Assembly (NCBI GenBank): GCA_003508835.1
Contig: PUFA01000007.1
Span: 20,173,001 to 20,237,000 of the forward strand
DNA from: Eonycteris spelaea
Taxonomy: Eukaryota > Chordata > Mammalia > Chiroptera > Pteropodidae
Reading direction: 5' to 3'
Length of the DNA: 64,000 nt
Under the pieces are notes generated by a model. That model was given only the letters and a program-made list of their open reading frames with translations, had not been told where the DNA came from and ran no database searches. The position numbers and the translations under genes were made by a program. Position 1 is the stretch's first letter. Each line of letters begins with the position of its first letter. This document shows, in pieces, positions 24,780-36,420 of this stretch.

Positions 24780-25580
24780 TGGAACTCAAATCGCTCCCAC
24801 GCCTTTCCCCGGGTGCACCCGGATACAGCCGCCCTGGAATGCCAGCGTGGGGGCCGAGGCCTGCCAGCTCGGAGTTGGAGTTGGGGTTGGCAAGGCAGAG
24901 CAGGATTAGAGAGGCGCTGAGGCAGGCGAACGGGTGTGCCTGGGGCGTGGTTTCACCTGAGGGCCAGGGGGCAGGTAAGCCGGGAGGAGACTGTGACCGA
25001 GGCAGGGCGGTGGGAGGGCCTGGGAGTATGGCCAGCGGCCTGGGCGGGGCCTGGGAAGTACGCGGAAGACCGAGGAGGTGTGGGACCGTTAGGGAGCATT
25101 GTGAGTGGGGATTCCCACCCAGCGGAGCTCGACCATGGGGCCCGGCCAGGCCGGAATCAGGCTTTTTCGAGGCGAGGCCCAGAGGCTTTAGGGCCGCTGA
25201 GAGTAGGGCCGAGGAGGCGGGCCCAGGGGGGATCTCATCATCCGTGTGCCAGGGGACGGGGCTGGCGGGATAGATTAGGAGGCCATAGAGGGGCGGGCAA
25301 GGGGCGGGGCTGGTCGTGGTAGAGTTGGGAGGCCGTGGTGGCGGAGCCTGGTCCGGCTGGTAGGCGGTGTTCCTCCGAGCCGGGGCGTGCCCAGGGCGTG
25401 TCCTCAGGCGGGGGCGGGGCTTGGCCGAGGCTGTTCCCGAAGGACCGTCGGGAGGGGACGGTCGAGTGACTGAGCCCGGCTGCGCAGTCGAAAGCTGACT
25501 GGGGCGCGAGCGGGAGACTCCAGGCTTGCAGCGCAGAGCAAAAAGCAGAGCCAGCAGGTGAGAAAGGGTCAGGGGAGGCT
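24780..25580 (+). promoter_or_regulatory. CD82: CpG-rich promoter region of CD82
   Basis: Base composition jumps to high G+C with many CpG dinucleotides, unlike the flanks on both sides. GC boxes of the form ggggcggggc or close to it lie at 25041-25050, 25301-25310 and 25411-25420. No TATA box is visible in the last 100 bases before the probable exon 1. This fits the known TATA-less, Sp1-type promoter of human KAI1. The location, 26.3 kb upstream of the start-codon exon and in the same orientation, also fits. Promoter assignment is inference from composition and position; the transcription start site cannot be fixed from sequence alone. Confidence 0.75.
25470..25557 (+). other. CD82: Probable non-coding exon 1 of CD82 (5' end approximate)
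   Basis: The CpG island ends in a good splice donor, cag|gtgaga, with the GT at 25558-25559. The preceding 80-90 bases contain no ATG, consistent with a 5' untranslated exon. Human CD82 is known to start with untranslated exons, the start codon lying in exon 3. The 5' boundary given here is only an estimate from the distance to the GC box at 25411-25420. Confidence 0.55.
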
Positions 25581-26359
25581 AGCCGGACAATCAGTAGCAA
25601 AGCTAGTTTTCGTCCCCGTTTCCAGAAAATGCTAGGGCAGCTTTCTTGCAACAAGTGACAGGTCGGGCCACGAAGGCAGCTGGTGGATGAGAAAGAGCAA
25701 AAAAGTTCCCCGGCTCCGCCATGAACCAGCTGTGTGACTTCAGGCCCGGCCCCCCACGGGCTCTGGACCTCTCGGGTTCCAGGAAAGGGAGGAGGCTGAA
25801 CCAGGTGAACTCCAGTCGCCTTGCTCTTTCTCACTAAAACCCGGGAAGGTGAGATCTGGCAGGTGAGAACCGACTGCAGTTCAGCCACAGGTATTAAGAT
25901 CGCGCTGCCCAGACTGCAGTTTCTCTGCCTGCAGAGTGGCACTGAGCAAAGGGAAATCCCTGTGAGTGTGAAGCGAATTGCCTTAGAGGTCACACTGGAT
26001 ACTTGGATGGGGCTTGAACTCACAAACCCAAGGGGAGTGGAGCCCAGGTCAGGGAGGTTTCAGTCCCCCCCCCCCCTGCATCTCTGAGGTGCTCTATAAC
26101 TTTGGGTGGGAAATTCAACAGGGCTTTTGTTGTGCCTCAAGGGCTTTTCCAGGTTGGCCTGGGAGGCCTGGGGTGGAAAGCAGGGGACAAGTTCTCATCC
26201 GGGTGAGTGGGGGAGAGAAGGGAAAACCCCGCCTAACTTTGGGTCCAGAGTCAAGCCCAGGGCCTGGGGCTCTTGCTGCACACCCAGGGTTAATTCCTGG
26301 GTCTGGAGGCTTCTGTTCTTGGTGGCGGCAGGTGCTCTGTGCCAGGACTGTGGTAGCTG

Positions 26360-26560
26360 GGCAGCCTAGTTCAGTGGTCAAGGGCTTGGGCTTTGGGACC
26401 AAACCGACTTGGATTCCGCTCCCTCTCCAAGCTTCAGTTTCCTCATCTGTAAGATGGGGGTAATGACAATACCCAATGGCAGTGGTAAGGAATTCATGGA
26501 ATAATGTGTATACAGTGCTTAGCAAGGCTCCAGGATCCCAGTGAGGCCTCACTACATGAC
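26360..26560 (+). repeat. MIR SINE, forward
   Basis: Contains tagttcagtggtcaagggct and cctcatctgtaagatggggg (26441-26460). Sits 0.8 kb after exon 1. Confidence 0.88.
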
Positions 26561-26784
26561 AGCTGCTCTGATGTGAGGGGCAGATGGTGGGCTGGCTTCC
26601 TGCCTGGGAATGAGCCTGTTTTTCGAAGGTCAGAGGCTGGCTACATCCCCTTCTGACCTTGTGAGAGCCAGAAATTGCCAGTTTCCACCAACATCACTTT
26701 GTCCATGTTGGGGTTGGTTCAGAGTGTCATCTGGACCAGAGTGGCTGAGTTTTCTGTAATATCGCTTGCCATTGGCGGGCGTAC

Positions 26785-26900
26785 AATTAAATAAACACAA
26801 AAATGTTGACTGAGCACCTACTATATATTAGATGGCTTAAGGGGATACAGAGATACAGAGGACCTGGCGGCCTCTGCCCTTGTTTTGAGTTGCTGACAAT
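26785..26900 (-). repeat. L2 LINE tail, reverse
   Basis: Reads aatgttgactgagcacctac, tatatattagatggcttaag, gggatacagagatacagagg, the reverse L2 3' end. Confidence 0.65.
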
Positions 26901-27639
26901 GAGGGCTCCCCGTCCTCACTCACCATGCCCCTGCCGGAGAGGATAACTCACACCCAGGGCTCAGGGCCAGATGAGATTTCATGGGTCTGTACTGCTCGGT
27001 GGCCGGAATCCAGCTCTTAAATTGCACGCTTGGCTTGGGCTGGAGGTGAGGAGCAGTGTGGGCACCTGTCGTCTGTTTGATCAGGTTGGGCACTGAAGGA
27101 GACTGGGATTGCTGCATGCTGGCTCCCTACATCTCCTGGGAATATGGGCCTGCACTTTGGAGCCAGTGGGAAAGTATTGTGGGACAGACCGATTAAAGGC
27201 TGCACTGCATGGAGGAGTGTATGCATGTGTGTCTGTAAGGTGGGGTGTACTTAGAAGAAGTGAGACACTGGAGACAGCAGGGTGGAGGGGGATTCCTGGA
27301 GTTGGTGAGACTTGGGCATCCGGGCTCCCAAGTCGTAGTTGGGCTTAGATCAACTTGGGGCCACAGACTCCCCTCTCTAAGCATTCGAATGGCATAAGAT
27401 TAGAGTTTGGTCTTGTGGGGAGGGAGAGGGTCAGTAGGTGGTGCGTCTGTCAGGGGAGAAAATTTTCGTTTCAAACAGTGCTTAGTAAGCATCTACTGGA
27501 AAGTCCTCCCCACCACCCTCCACCCCACATGAAGAATGGCAAATGATGACACATTGATCCCATCCTTAGTTGCTTAACTTCTGGGAAGCAACTAAGACAA
27601 AGCTACCAGTGACTCTGATAGGAGATGAATGAAGAAAAG

Positions 27640-27980
27640 GTTAGAGGGTCTTCAGGAAAGCTTCATGGAGGAGTGGAATTTTGGATGGACTTTAAGATTG
27701 GGAGGCTTTCAGCAGACACAACAGAAGACAGTTTTTGGGCAGAGGAAAATGTCTAGGCAAAGCCAAGGAGTTTAGAGTGTTCAAGGAATTTTTAAGAAAC
27801 TGACGGGTTAGGACCATGCAGGAGTGTGAAGGAGAATGGTAGATTAACTTGTGGAGGGCCTCAAATACCAAGGTGAGATGTTTAGATTTGATTTGTAGAA
27901 AGTGAGAGCCACTGAAGGTTTCTGAGCAGGGGAGTGACCCAGTCAGAGTGACACTTTAGGAAAGGCAGTCTGCTAGATGT
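27640..27980 (-). repeat. L2 LINE interior fragment, reverse
   Basis: Blocks tcttcaggaaagcttcatgg, gtggagggcctcaaatacca, tgagcaggggagtgacccag follow the reversed end of L2 ORF2/3' UTR. Confidence 0.75.
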
Positions 27981-29096
27981 ACTGGCATGGGCGACCCAGT
28001 GGCCAAGGTAACAGGGAAGAAGGGGCCTGGGGGCGTCTGGGGCATCTGCAGCTGGGGTAAAGAAAAGGCACTATCGGAAAGGTGGGAGGGGACCCAGGGC
28101 AGTGTGGGAATGGAGAGAGCCCCAGTGTATGACCTGCGCTTCTTTCTGGTCCCCACCCAGCCTAGACCCTGGTGCGGAGCAGGGGCTCAGGAAGGTGGTG
28201 GACTGGGTGGGTGGGGAGCACTGGGGAGGGAGATGCGTGCTACAGGGTGACAGAGAGGGAGCCGCCCAAGACAGCCCTGTGTTTGCCCGTGATGGGGAAA
28301 CATGGGGCTAATGGCAGGGCTTGGGCCAGTCCATGGTGAGTCTGGGAGCAGGGTGGCTGAGAAGAAGTGCCTTCGGCTCACTTCCTCCTAACCCCAGTTT
28401 AGGGAGAGTTGGGGTGAGAGGTTAGCCAGCGGGGGCACGAATTTCCCATGTGCAGGGTTGGATTTTTGGTTCCCCGGAGGCGCCTCTGAAGTTTCTGCCA
28501 TGCGGGGCAATCCCCTCTCTCTTGAGGCCTCAGAATTTAAAGCCTCTGCTTAGGAGCTTCTCCTCCCCATATACCCCCACCCGCTCTACCCCCTTGACCT
28601 TGAGACCCAATTCCTGTTCCCCCTGAGGACCAGACAGCCCCCTTCTGGCACAGGGCTCCGCTGACCCAAGGCCTGAGCATTCCTTTGGGTTTGGAGTGTC
28701 TCGGGCCAGCTGGCACCCCCTGATTTTGGCTCGGCCTTAACCCCTTGCTCCAAACCGTTATACCCACTTCCTTCACCCCACAGGAAGGTTGTGATTTAAT
28801 CAAGAGCATCCAACCATCAGGAATTGGCTCTGGAGAGGCAGGAGAGAGGGAAGAGTCTGGGCCTCTCTGTGCGTAGAGGGGCCATGGGTGGGGGCCGGTT
28901 TATCTCAGCAGGAAACTGCTCCAGGAAAGCCTGCCCTGCCTACCGCTTCCCTTCCTCTGAGCCTGGATCTAAGGAACCAGGAGGGAAGCCCAAAGGTAAA
29001 CAGAAGTGATGTGCTCTCTTGCTTCCTCCTCCCTTCACGTCATTGCTGCTATGACGTGAGGCCAGCCGCAAGCCTGGTTGGTGTCTGACGGCCCAC

Positions 29097-29170
29097 TGGC
29101 TCCTGACTCACTCTCAGGGGGCTGGCTCCTGACTCACTCTCGGGGGGCTGGCTCCTGACTCACTCTCGGG
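29097..29170. repeat. 26-bp tandem repeat, about 3 copies, each with an AP-1 site
   Basis: The unit ggctcctgactcactctc plus a G-rich spacer repeats with a 26-bp period. TGACTCA occurs at 29104-29110, 29130-29136 and 29156-29162, exactly 26 bases apart. A decayed fourth unit (gctgattcactctg) follows at about 29202. Located in CD82 intron 1, 3.6 kb after exon 1. Confidence 0.95.
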
Positions 29171-29264
29171 GCTTCCCCTACACCGTGGTTTTCCTGTCAG
29201 CAGCTGATTCACTCTGTGCAGACATGGAGAAGCCGCTGGGGAGGGAAGAGGCCAGCGTTCTAGT

Positions 29265-29425
29265 TCTTGAAGTTAGTTCCAGCTCTTCTGCTTACAGGCT
29301 GTGGGACCTTCTGTAAGTTCCTTTTCCTCCCTAGTCTCTGCTTCCGTGCTCTGCTGACTCTTTTCCACTTGGCTCGCGGGGGTTCTGTAACCCAGGATCT
29401 GTCATTTGTAAAGTAGGGCACGTGT
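29265..29425 (+). repeat. MIR SINE, forward, diverged
   Basis: Contains ttctgcttacaggctgtggg and gtcatttgtaaagtagggca. Confidence 0.6.
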
Positions 29426-29472
29426 GAGTGCACACGCGTGTGTGTGTGGGTATATTGCACACACACACACAT
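29418..29472. repeat. Alternating TG/CA repeat with inverted halves (hairpin-capable)
   Basis: A GTGTGTGTG run (about 29439-29448) and a CACACACAC run (about 29458-29470) flank a 9-10 base loop. The left side also holds gtgcacacgcgtgtg. Confidence 0.85.
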
Positions 29473-29624
29473 GAACAACACAGGCTCTCCATGCAGAGTG
29501 GAAGTGGATGATTCCTCTCAAACAGGCAGTCATTGGGCCCGCCTCCTCACCTTGGCTTACCTCCCGCTGGAAGTACCCTCACCTACCTTCTGCCTGTCTA
29601 CAGATAGGACGTGGTGTACCATGT

Positions 29625-29825
29625 TGGTGAAGAGTTGGGCTTGGAGCCGGAACCTTGGCCCTGCCCATGCCTAGCGATGTGACCTTTTCCGAGCCTGTTT
29701 CTGAATCTGAAAATCGGGATGATAATTATAACTACCTCTTTGCGGGGCGTGAGATAAAACAAAAAGTACACGTGAGGCCTAGCAACTCTCGACCTAGGGA
29801 ACGCTCCGTAAATGTGAGCTGCTGT
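29625..29825 (+). repeat. MIR SINE, forward
   Basis: Contains agagttgggcttggagccgg, tgaatctgaaaatcgggatg and ataattataactacctcttt. Confidence 0.8.
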
Positions 29826-30184
29826 CCTTTGCTGCCTCTGGCCCGTCTTTCATATAAGCAGCTTGTACCAGGCTGCTTCTCAGGCCTCCAGAACATTCTC
29901 CAGGGCACCTGCCTTCTACACGGGTCCTACAATGTAGGTGTGCACGTGCCACAAGATGCTAATCATGTCCAGCCGTGGTGATCCCTGGCTCTTCGTGGGG
30001 GTAGCTGGATTTCCCCAACGTGACTCTCAGCTTCCTGAGCGGGGATGAAGGTCTGAATGTCAGGGGCAGACTTTCTCCATACCCGCTGCATTCCCTCCCC
30101 GCTCTGTCCCCCGTGTGTGTCTGTACCGAGTACTTCCCTCTTTGCTGCTGTTTTCTGTCGCATGGAGTATCTCCGTGAACCTTC

Positions 30185-30285
30185 CCAGCAGGGACTCCCC
30201 TGTGCATTTCTGTGTCCTTGATGCCTGGCTCAAGGCTGGGACACAGCAGACACTCAGGAACGATGGTGAAATGAATGCATAAGTG
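30185..30285 (+). repeat. L2 LINE 3' end, forward
   Basis: The closing blocks gatgcctggctcaaggctgg, gacacagcagacactcagga and aatgaatgcataag are the L2 3' end. Confidence 0.65.
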
Positions 30286-31054
30286 ATTCTCTTCGGGGCG
30301 GCCCCACAGGACCCAGCTTGGTACCAGATCCTCTGGGACTCCTTGGCAAAGGCGGGCCAGGAAGCAGTCTGATACCCCTTGTCTTGCCTTCAGTCCTGCC
30401 CGACTGGCTCCTGGAAGCTGGGTCCAGCCTGGTGGAAATGGTCTGCCAGCCTGGGATTGCTTCACTCGGGGGCTTCGGCTTTCCTGGTGAGCCCTGCCTT
30501 CCCCCTCCTGAAAGAGAAACAGCTGGACTTTCTCAAGCCCCAGCCTGGTGAGGGGCCACTCTGACCCTTAGTGAAACCTGACTCAGCCAGAAAAGGCACC
30601 TTCAAGTCAGCAGTTATTTGCAGAAAGTGCTACTGCCGGTGAGGGCCCGGGCTCAGGGCTGGGGGCATGGGCAGGGGCCACCCAGGAGGCCCGCCCCTGA
30701 CGGCGTTATCCCTCCAGACCACCAGCTGGGAAGCTCTGGGAAGCACCTCCCCTCTCTCCTCCAGCTTCTTTCGCTGAAGGGCTTTTGCACCTTCTTTGGG
30801 CCCCACCCTTGACTCCCTGATGTGTCGAGGAGTGATGCAGGGTGGACGTTGTTGAGAATTCTGGGCCTAGGCTCAAAGAGCTGAAGCAGAGAAGTAGACA
30901 GTGCTGGGGGCTGGGCGTGTCAGGAAGCCTGGCTTCAAAGCCTGACTTTTTCCAGGGAGGTTATTCCCTAGGCTGGTTTTCTTACTCTTCAGGCAGCAAG
31001 TGCCCTGGAAACCTGCCTGAGGTCCAGCTGGGCTTGGCCCCGGAGAGTGAGGAA

Positions 31055-31315
31055 AGAACCCTAGGCACTGTCGTGGACTCTGGAACCAAACTGCCTGAGA
31101 ATGATTCCCACCTCTGCTATTTACCTGCTGGGTGGGACCTTAGGCAAGTGTCTTAACCTCTCTGAGCATCGTTTCTGCATCCAAAATGGAGATGATAATA
31201 GTTCTTGTAGAGTTGTTGGAGAACGATATGAAGGAATGTCTGTGAAGCATTTCTGAGTGCGCCTGGCACGGAGAAGTGCTGTATATGTACAAGCTGTTTT
31301 TGGCGGTGTTGCGAT
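31055..31315 (+). repeat. MIR SINE, forward, nearly full length
   Basis: Contains tctgctatttacctgctggg, gtcttaacctctctgagcat, tgcatccaaaatggagatga and ctggcacggagaagtgctgt. Confidence 0.9.
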
Positions 31316-31359
31316 TATGAACAGGAGGCAGGACTTAAATCTTTGAGGGCAGAGAGCTT

Positions 31360-31510
31360 GGTGAATAGCTGGAGTCTGAGGATCAGGAGACCTGGGTTCT
31401 GATTCCAGCTCATCCTCTACTTGCCATGTGACCTCAGGCAAGTTGCAACCTTGTTGGGCTGCAAAAATATAACTATTATCCTGCATTTGGTGCATCTGAC
31501 ATTTGTAAGC
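31360..31510 (+). repeat. MIR SINE, forward
   Basis: Contains acctgggttctgattccagc and ccatgtgacctcaggcaagt. Confidence 0.75.
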
Positions 31511-32139
31511 AAGGCACGTGCGCTGTCACAGGGAGCAGTTGCAGAGTTTCATTTGGTGAAAGGACTTCCTGGTGCCGGCCTAGGCTCCTGCCCTGAGCAG
31601 CCACTGCAGGTGGGCAGGTCCCGGTGCTGCCACGGAGGCACATCAGACCCAGATGGCAGAGCTGTTTCCCTTACTGCACTCAACAAGGCCAGAAAGTAGA
31701 TGAAGGCACTTGCATATACACATCCTAGCGGGATATGTTGATCAGATTGCAGACCTTTATTTTTCTTTTACTTTTCCTCTAATTTCTGAATCTTCTGTAG
31801 TGAGCCTGTATTTTATGCTTAAGGAAGAACATTTATACAAGAAAGCTATCAAAAAAACTTCCTATGCGTATTTAAACACAAACGTGTTAGATGAACTTGG
31901 TATCACATTGAGATTTTTGTTGTTGTTAATAAAGCATGTTTTTTTTTCAAAGGGGGGTGGGGTGTTGGTTTGAAGTGAATTATCAATTTGTCCAGCCTCC
32001 AAAGACCGAGGGAATGTCTATGGAGGGAGCGGCTATGGCCACTAGCCTCAGAGCCTGGGAGACCACAGTCTGTTACAAATGGGGTGTCGCCCATTGGGGT
32101 GGACGCACCCTGGTGCTGCATGGTATTTAGAAAGCTTTC

Positions 32140-32255
32140 AACAAGCTTTTCAGCAGTCCGTGACACCAATGGGTTTAATTTCCTCCTTTTGAAAATGGGG
32201 ACAGTAATATCTGATTCGGGGGCTGGGGAGAAGCTGTGAGAGTTGAAGGAGCTTC
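32140..32255 (+). repeat. MIR SINE part, forward
   Basis: Contains ccttttgaaaatggggacag and taatatctgattcgggggct. Confidence 0.55.
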
Positions 32256-33264
32256 ACGCATGTTGAGGAGTCGCAGGAACCCCTTTTCTCCTTTTCCATT
32301 GAAACCAACCGAAAAGAAAACGGTTGACCAAGATCGAGCTCCAGACGTTGGCATCATTACTGAGAAGGCCGTTTGGAGAATGTGGCTTTAGATCTGGAGC
32401 CCAGAGTTACTGACTATCTGCCCTGGCACTAGCAGAGTTATCTGTCCAGTCCAGGTGGCATTGGAAAGGGGCCAGCCACCCTGCAGAGCACAGTCCAGAG
32501 AGAACACTCCCTGCAGTTAGCTGGGCTCAGCCTGAGGCTGGGCCCCCCCTGCTGTGCATGCCCAGATGAACCAATTCGTTGGTCCAGGCAATGAAGGGGG
32601 TGTGGAAGGAGGAGCAAGCAAGGCTAGCGGTGTTCCTTTAGTAGAGGCCCCTCGTCATGGAAACAAGTGGAGAGGGAAATATATGTTCCTCTAATAAATG
32701 TAAGGCACTTTGAATGATGTCTCATATGTGGTAAGCACTCAATAATTGTTCATTTGTCGTTGCTGATAACAATCAGTAATTCCACTGTCTTAAGAGATGG
32801 AATATTAGAATGTTGTTGCAATGGGACCAGATGAAACATCTTCCTCTACAGAGGAACCAGAAACTCAACAGGAGTGGGGAGGATTCATTCGTAAGAGGTT
32901 CCATGATGAGTAAATGGTTAGACTTTAGGTACTGTTGGTCACCTAGACAACGACCTCTCTGAACCTCTGGCCTCTCTGCAGTGGAGCTATAACTGGGACA
33001 GAGAGGATGTGTTATCTACTCTGGCACTGGGCATTTAGAGGTTCTCCAAAAGCCTCTCTGATTTTCTTTCTCTCTGCCACAAATCCTGTCCTGGTAGGGT
33101 CCAGCAGGCTCCTTTTTTTGCTAGGAGACTGTGTATAGCATGGTGTCATGCTTCTCAACCTTTGTGCATATCAGAAATCATCCCCTGGGAGTGGGAGGGA
33201 GGGTGGCAAGCTGCCCGTAGGGGACCACTGGGGTTGTGCTCACAGCTTGGGCTTCTTCTAAGAC

Positions 33265-33435
33265 CTAGGTATGGGCCAGCTCTTTCACTATCTGCTCATC
33301 TTTGGGCAAGTTTCTCAACCTCTCAGAGCCTTGGTTTCCTTATCTGTGAAATGGAGAATGATAATGATACCTCTCTCATGGGCTTACAGGAGGATTTAAT
33401 GAGATAATGGTTGTAAGTAAAATGCTAAGTGGTGG
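33265..33435 (+). repeat. MIR SINE, forward
   Basis: Contains gtttctcaacctctcagagc, cttatctgtgaaatgg (33339-33354) and aggatttaatgagataatgg. Confidence 0.9.
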
Positions 33436-33689
33436 GCTCAGCTCAGAATGCCCCCTCCAAACAAGCCAGAGGATAAGTATGATCATGATAAACAAAGGCT
33501 TCTCCTGCTACTCTTGGAGGAGTGACAGAGTCTTTTTCTCAAAGGCAGGTCCCTGATCTGGAGTAAAGGAGATTTCCAGGGCTGCTGGGAGCTCCGGGGT
33601 CAGGAGGGCCTTAGGCCTTTGTCGGCTTAGTCCTTGATCCGGGCTGTGTGAGCCCTGCCTAGACCGAGTGCTCTCGGCTTAGAGTTGAG

Positions 33690-34050
33690 GGCCAGGATGG
33701 GTGCTTGTGATAGTAACAGGATCATGTTCTTTTAAGTGGCTCTCGAGAGTCCATTGAGTCAGCCTGCCTACTCAGTCTGGACAACATCCAGCCTTTGCTT
33801 ACATACCTCAAGGCTTAGAGAGCTCACTACCTGTCCACTCTGGACAGATCTCTTCAAAAATACGGTATAGAATTTGAGCAAATCCACCCTCCCTTCGTTT
33901 TCCACTTGTTGGTCATGCTTGTTGGGAACACGTGGAAGGTGACCACTCCCTAAGGGGACCAAGTCTTCTTTGTAGCCAGGGTTTGCCCCAAGCCCGTGAT
34001 TCTGATGTAGGAAAGAGATGTTTCTGTCAAGATGTTTTAAAAACTTCATC
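33690..34050 (+). repeat. Ancient interspersed repeat (L3/CR1-like or similar), tentative
   Basis: The motif catccagcctttgcttacat followed by gagagctcactacctg is a widespread ancient mammalian repeat signature. A second copy with the same gagctcactacc core is at 50150-50340. Confidence 0.4.
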
Positions 34051-34059
34051 TCCATCTGA

Positions 34060-34196
34060 ACCAAATGGGCACTTGAAAAAAAAAAAACAACTTTCTAATT
34101 ATCGAAGAAATAGTTTTTGTGGAACATTGGGAGGGTAAAGAACAGACACACAGGAGGAAACTACCATTCAGAGATAAGTAGTGTGAACAGTGGGGT

Positions 34197-34236
<40 letters not shown>

Positions 34237-34560
34237 TTGAGGTCATCCCGTATGAACCACTTCCTGTGCTGCCTCATCTTCAGTCGACATTGTAAGGGAG
34301 GATTTTTCCGCGTTACGCAGTAATCTTCCACAGTATGTCTCCCTGCTCCATAGCATGGCACCACGTGGCCCTCCTGTGACCTACTGCGTGTGACCCAGTC
34401 AAGTGTTCCCCGGCTGTTGCACGTTTAGGTTGCTTTGAAGTATTTATTAGTTTCCGCATTGCTACAGTGACCGCCTTGTCCAGACATCTACTTCGTGCTC
34501 CATTCTCCACAGAGCGAATTCCTAGAAATGGCTTTCCAGTGCGGTGGTTTCTACACTCAA
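34060..34560 (-). mobile_element. Old L1-like 3' fragment, reverse (tentative), with internal (AC)n
   Basis: Near the right end, gaattcctagaaatggcttt after gttgctttgaagtatttat follows the reverse complement of old L1M 3' sequence. A 30-base AC repeat at 34199-34229 sits inside. Confidence 0.4.
34199..34229. repeat. (AC)n microsatellite
   Basis: Fifteen uninterrupted AC units. Confidence 0.97.
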
Positions 34561-34984
34561 GGCCTGAGGGCCATGTTCTCAGGGATACCCACCAGGATGT
34601 GCACCCACATCTAGCCCCAGCCCCCCTGGGGGGAGGGACAGACTGTGCTCCTCAGCACCCGTTAGCAGACCCACCAAAGCAAGGAGGGGGCAGGCTCTTT
34701 GGGGTGTGTGTGTGCAAGAGACGGAAAGAGAGATGGAGGGGAGCCTTTCCCTTTGACTGCAGTCTGACTTTTGACCCTCCTGCTGGAGCCACTGGCGTCA
34801 TGAACTAATTATGGGATGTCGTTACTATTTAATGACCTCCCTCCATTGTGACTCCTTCCTCCCCCAGCAGCCTTCTGGGAGCCAGGAGATGGGGAGAAGG
34901 GTCTGTGGGAGGAAGCTTCTCTGGAGTGGGAGGTGGGTCATGGAGGGGTACGGTGCTTCCAAACTCTGACGCAGGCCCGTCTCC

Positions 34985-35135
34985 TGGAGGGGTTGTCAAA
35001 GCATGGATCGTACCTCCGAGTTTCTGATTCTGTTGGTCTGGGGTGCAGCCCGGGAATGTGTATTTCTAACATGTTCCCAGGAGCGGCTGCCGCTGCTGGT
35101 ATGGGACCATACTTTGAGAGCCAGCGGAGTAGTGG
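34985..35135 (-). mobile_element. MER5A-type hAT-Charlie element
   Basis: The order of blocks, gagtttctgattctgttggtc, ctggggtgcagcccggga, tttctaacatgttcccagg and accatactttgagagcc, matches the element at 23925-24118 with the outer left end missing. Copy divergence is substantial. Confidence 0.75.
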
Positions 35136-35269
35136 AATGGGGCAGGGGCTGCTGTGTGGTGCATTTCAGCTCCTGGCGCTGCTGACAGTAGAAACCTCTG
35201 CCCTGTTTGATAAAGGCTCGATTGAGGCCTGAATTCGCCTTTCCCTGCCCCCACCTCATTACCCGTCTC

Positions 35270-35420
35270 CAGTATGTGCTATGTATAGATTTATACACAG
35301 GAGGATAAGAGGATTATCACCACCCCTATTTTCTAGACAGGAACACTGAGGCTCTGACAGGTGACCTGACATGTCCCAGGGTGCCCTGAGAGTTGGCAGG
35401 GACACGGATAACTGGAACCC
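35270..35420 (-). repeat. MIR SINE, reverse
   Basis: Contains gattatcaccacccctattt and ggaacactgaggctctgaca. Confidence 0.75.
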
Positions 35421-35739
35421 TGGCCCTGTCACCTCTCTCTGCTTCCCCCGTGCAGGTCTAGTGCAGGAGCAGTAATGTCCTGAACATTATTCCTGCCCCA
35501 GGAGACCCTGAGTGAGGGAGCTGGGAAGGCAGGTTTCCTGCTCACCACCTCCGAGCCAGGGTCTTGCTCTACTTCTGCCCGCCACCAGCCATTCAGTCAT
35601 GTGATCTTCCAAGATCTCATGTCCTCCAGCCGGTTTATGTTCCCAGTTACTGTTCGGGCAGGTTTTCCGGGAGCCTGGAAACTTTCTCCTGCTGAGCTCG
35701 GGAGCTGCCTGGCAGGCACAGCAGAGGGAGAGGCGAGAA

Positions 35740-35955
35740 CCCTCATCTGTTGAGCATCTAATGTGTGCCAGGCCCCGCCCTGGGCACTTGCAGCCATAAT
35801 GTCAGGTCATCTTCCCACCAGCCCCCTGCCCCAAGTAGAGGTTATCATCGGCCCCCCTTTATAGATGAGGAAACTAAAGGTCCTGGAGCTGAAATTACTT
35901 GCCCAAGGTCACAGCTGAAAGGGGCAGAGCTCGACTTTTAATCTCAAACTCCAAG
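35740..35955 (-). repeat. MIR SINE, reverse
   Basis: Contains gttgagcatctaatgtgtgc, atagatgaggaaactaaagg and acttgcccaaggtcacagct. Confidence 0.9.
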
Positions 35956-36099
35956 GTTGGGTCCCCAGGTCTGGAGTGGCAACGGGTTCCAGACAAAAGG
36001 AGCTGGGATGTAGGAATGGCGGCCTGGGCCCCTCGCTCACCACCCAGGCAAAGGGGGCAAGGCTCCCCTGGGATTTGGGGTCTTGCAGTGGGAGGGCCC

Positions 36100-36205
36100 C
36101 GGCCTAGCAGCCATCAGGAGACCTAGTTCAAATCGAGCCCTGCTGCCACCTGGCTGTGTGACCTTGGGCACGTCATTCCCCTGCTTGAGGCGTCCGAGTC
36201 CTATT
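36100..36205 (+). repeat. MIR SINE part, forward
   Basis: Contains ggctgtgtgaccttgggcac. Abuts a reverse MIR at 36195. Confidence 0.75.
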
Positions 36206-36420
36206 TCTCATAATGATGCCTTACGCTTTATAGCTTTTAGCAGTGGACGTTTTCCCACCTACGTAGTCCTGCAAGCCTCCCAGCACCTTGTGAAACAGGC
36301 AGTGAGGGTATTATTACTGAGCCCATTTTATAGATGATGATGGAGGCTGTGAGTGAGATGCCCAGGGTCCTATAGCTACGGAGGTGCTGGAGCCAGGACT
36401 TGAATCTGTGTTGTCTTTAC
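36195..36420 (-). repeat. MIR SINE, reverse
   Basis: Contains ccttgtgaaacaggcagtga, cccattttatagatgatgat and gagccaggacttgaatctgt. Confidence 0.85.

Noticed and set aside
25238..26023. 261-codon open frame on - over the CD82 exon 1 region
   Set aside because: It lies antisense in the CpG island, where stop codons are rare; composition is Pro/Ser/Leu-rich without domain features.
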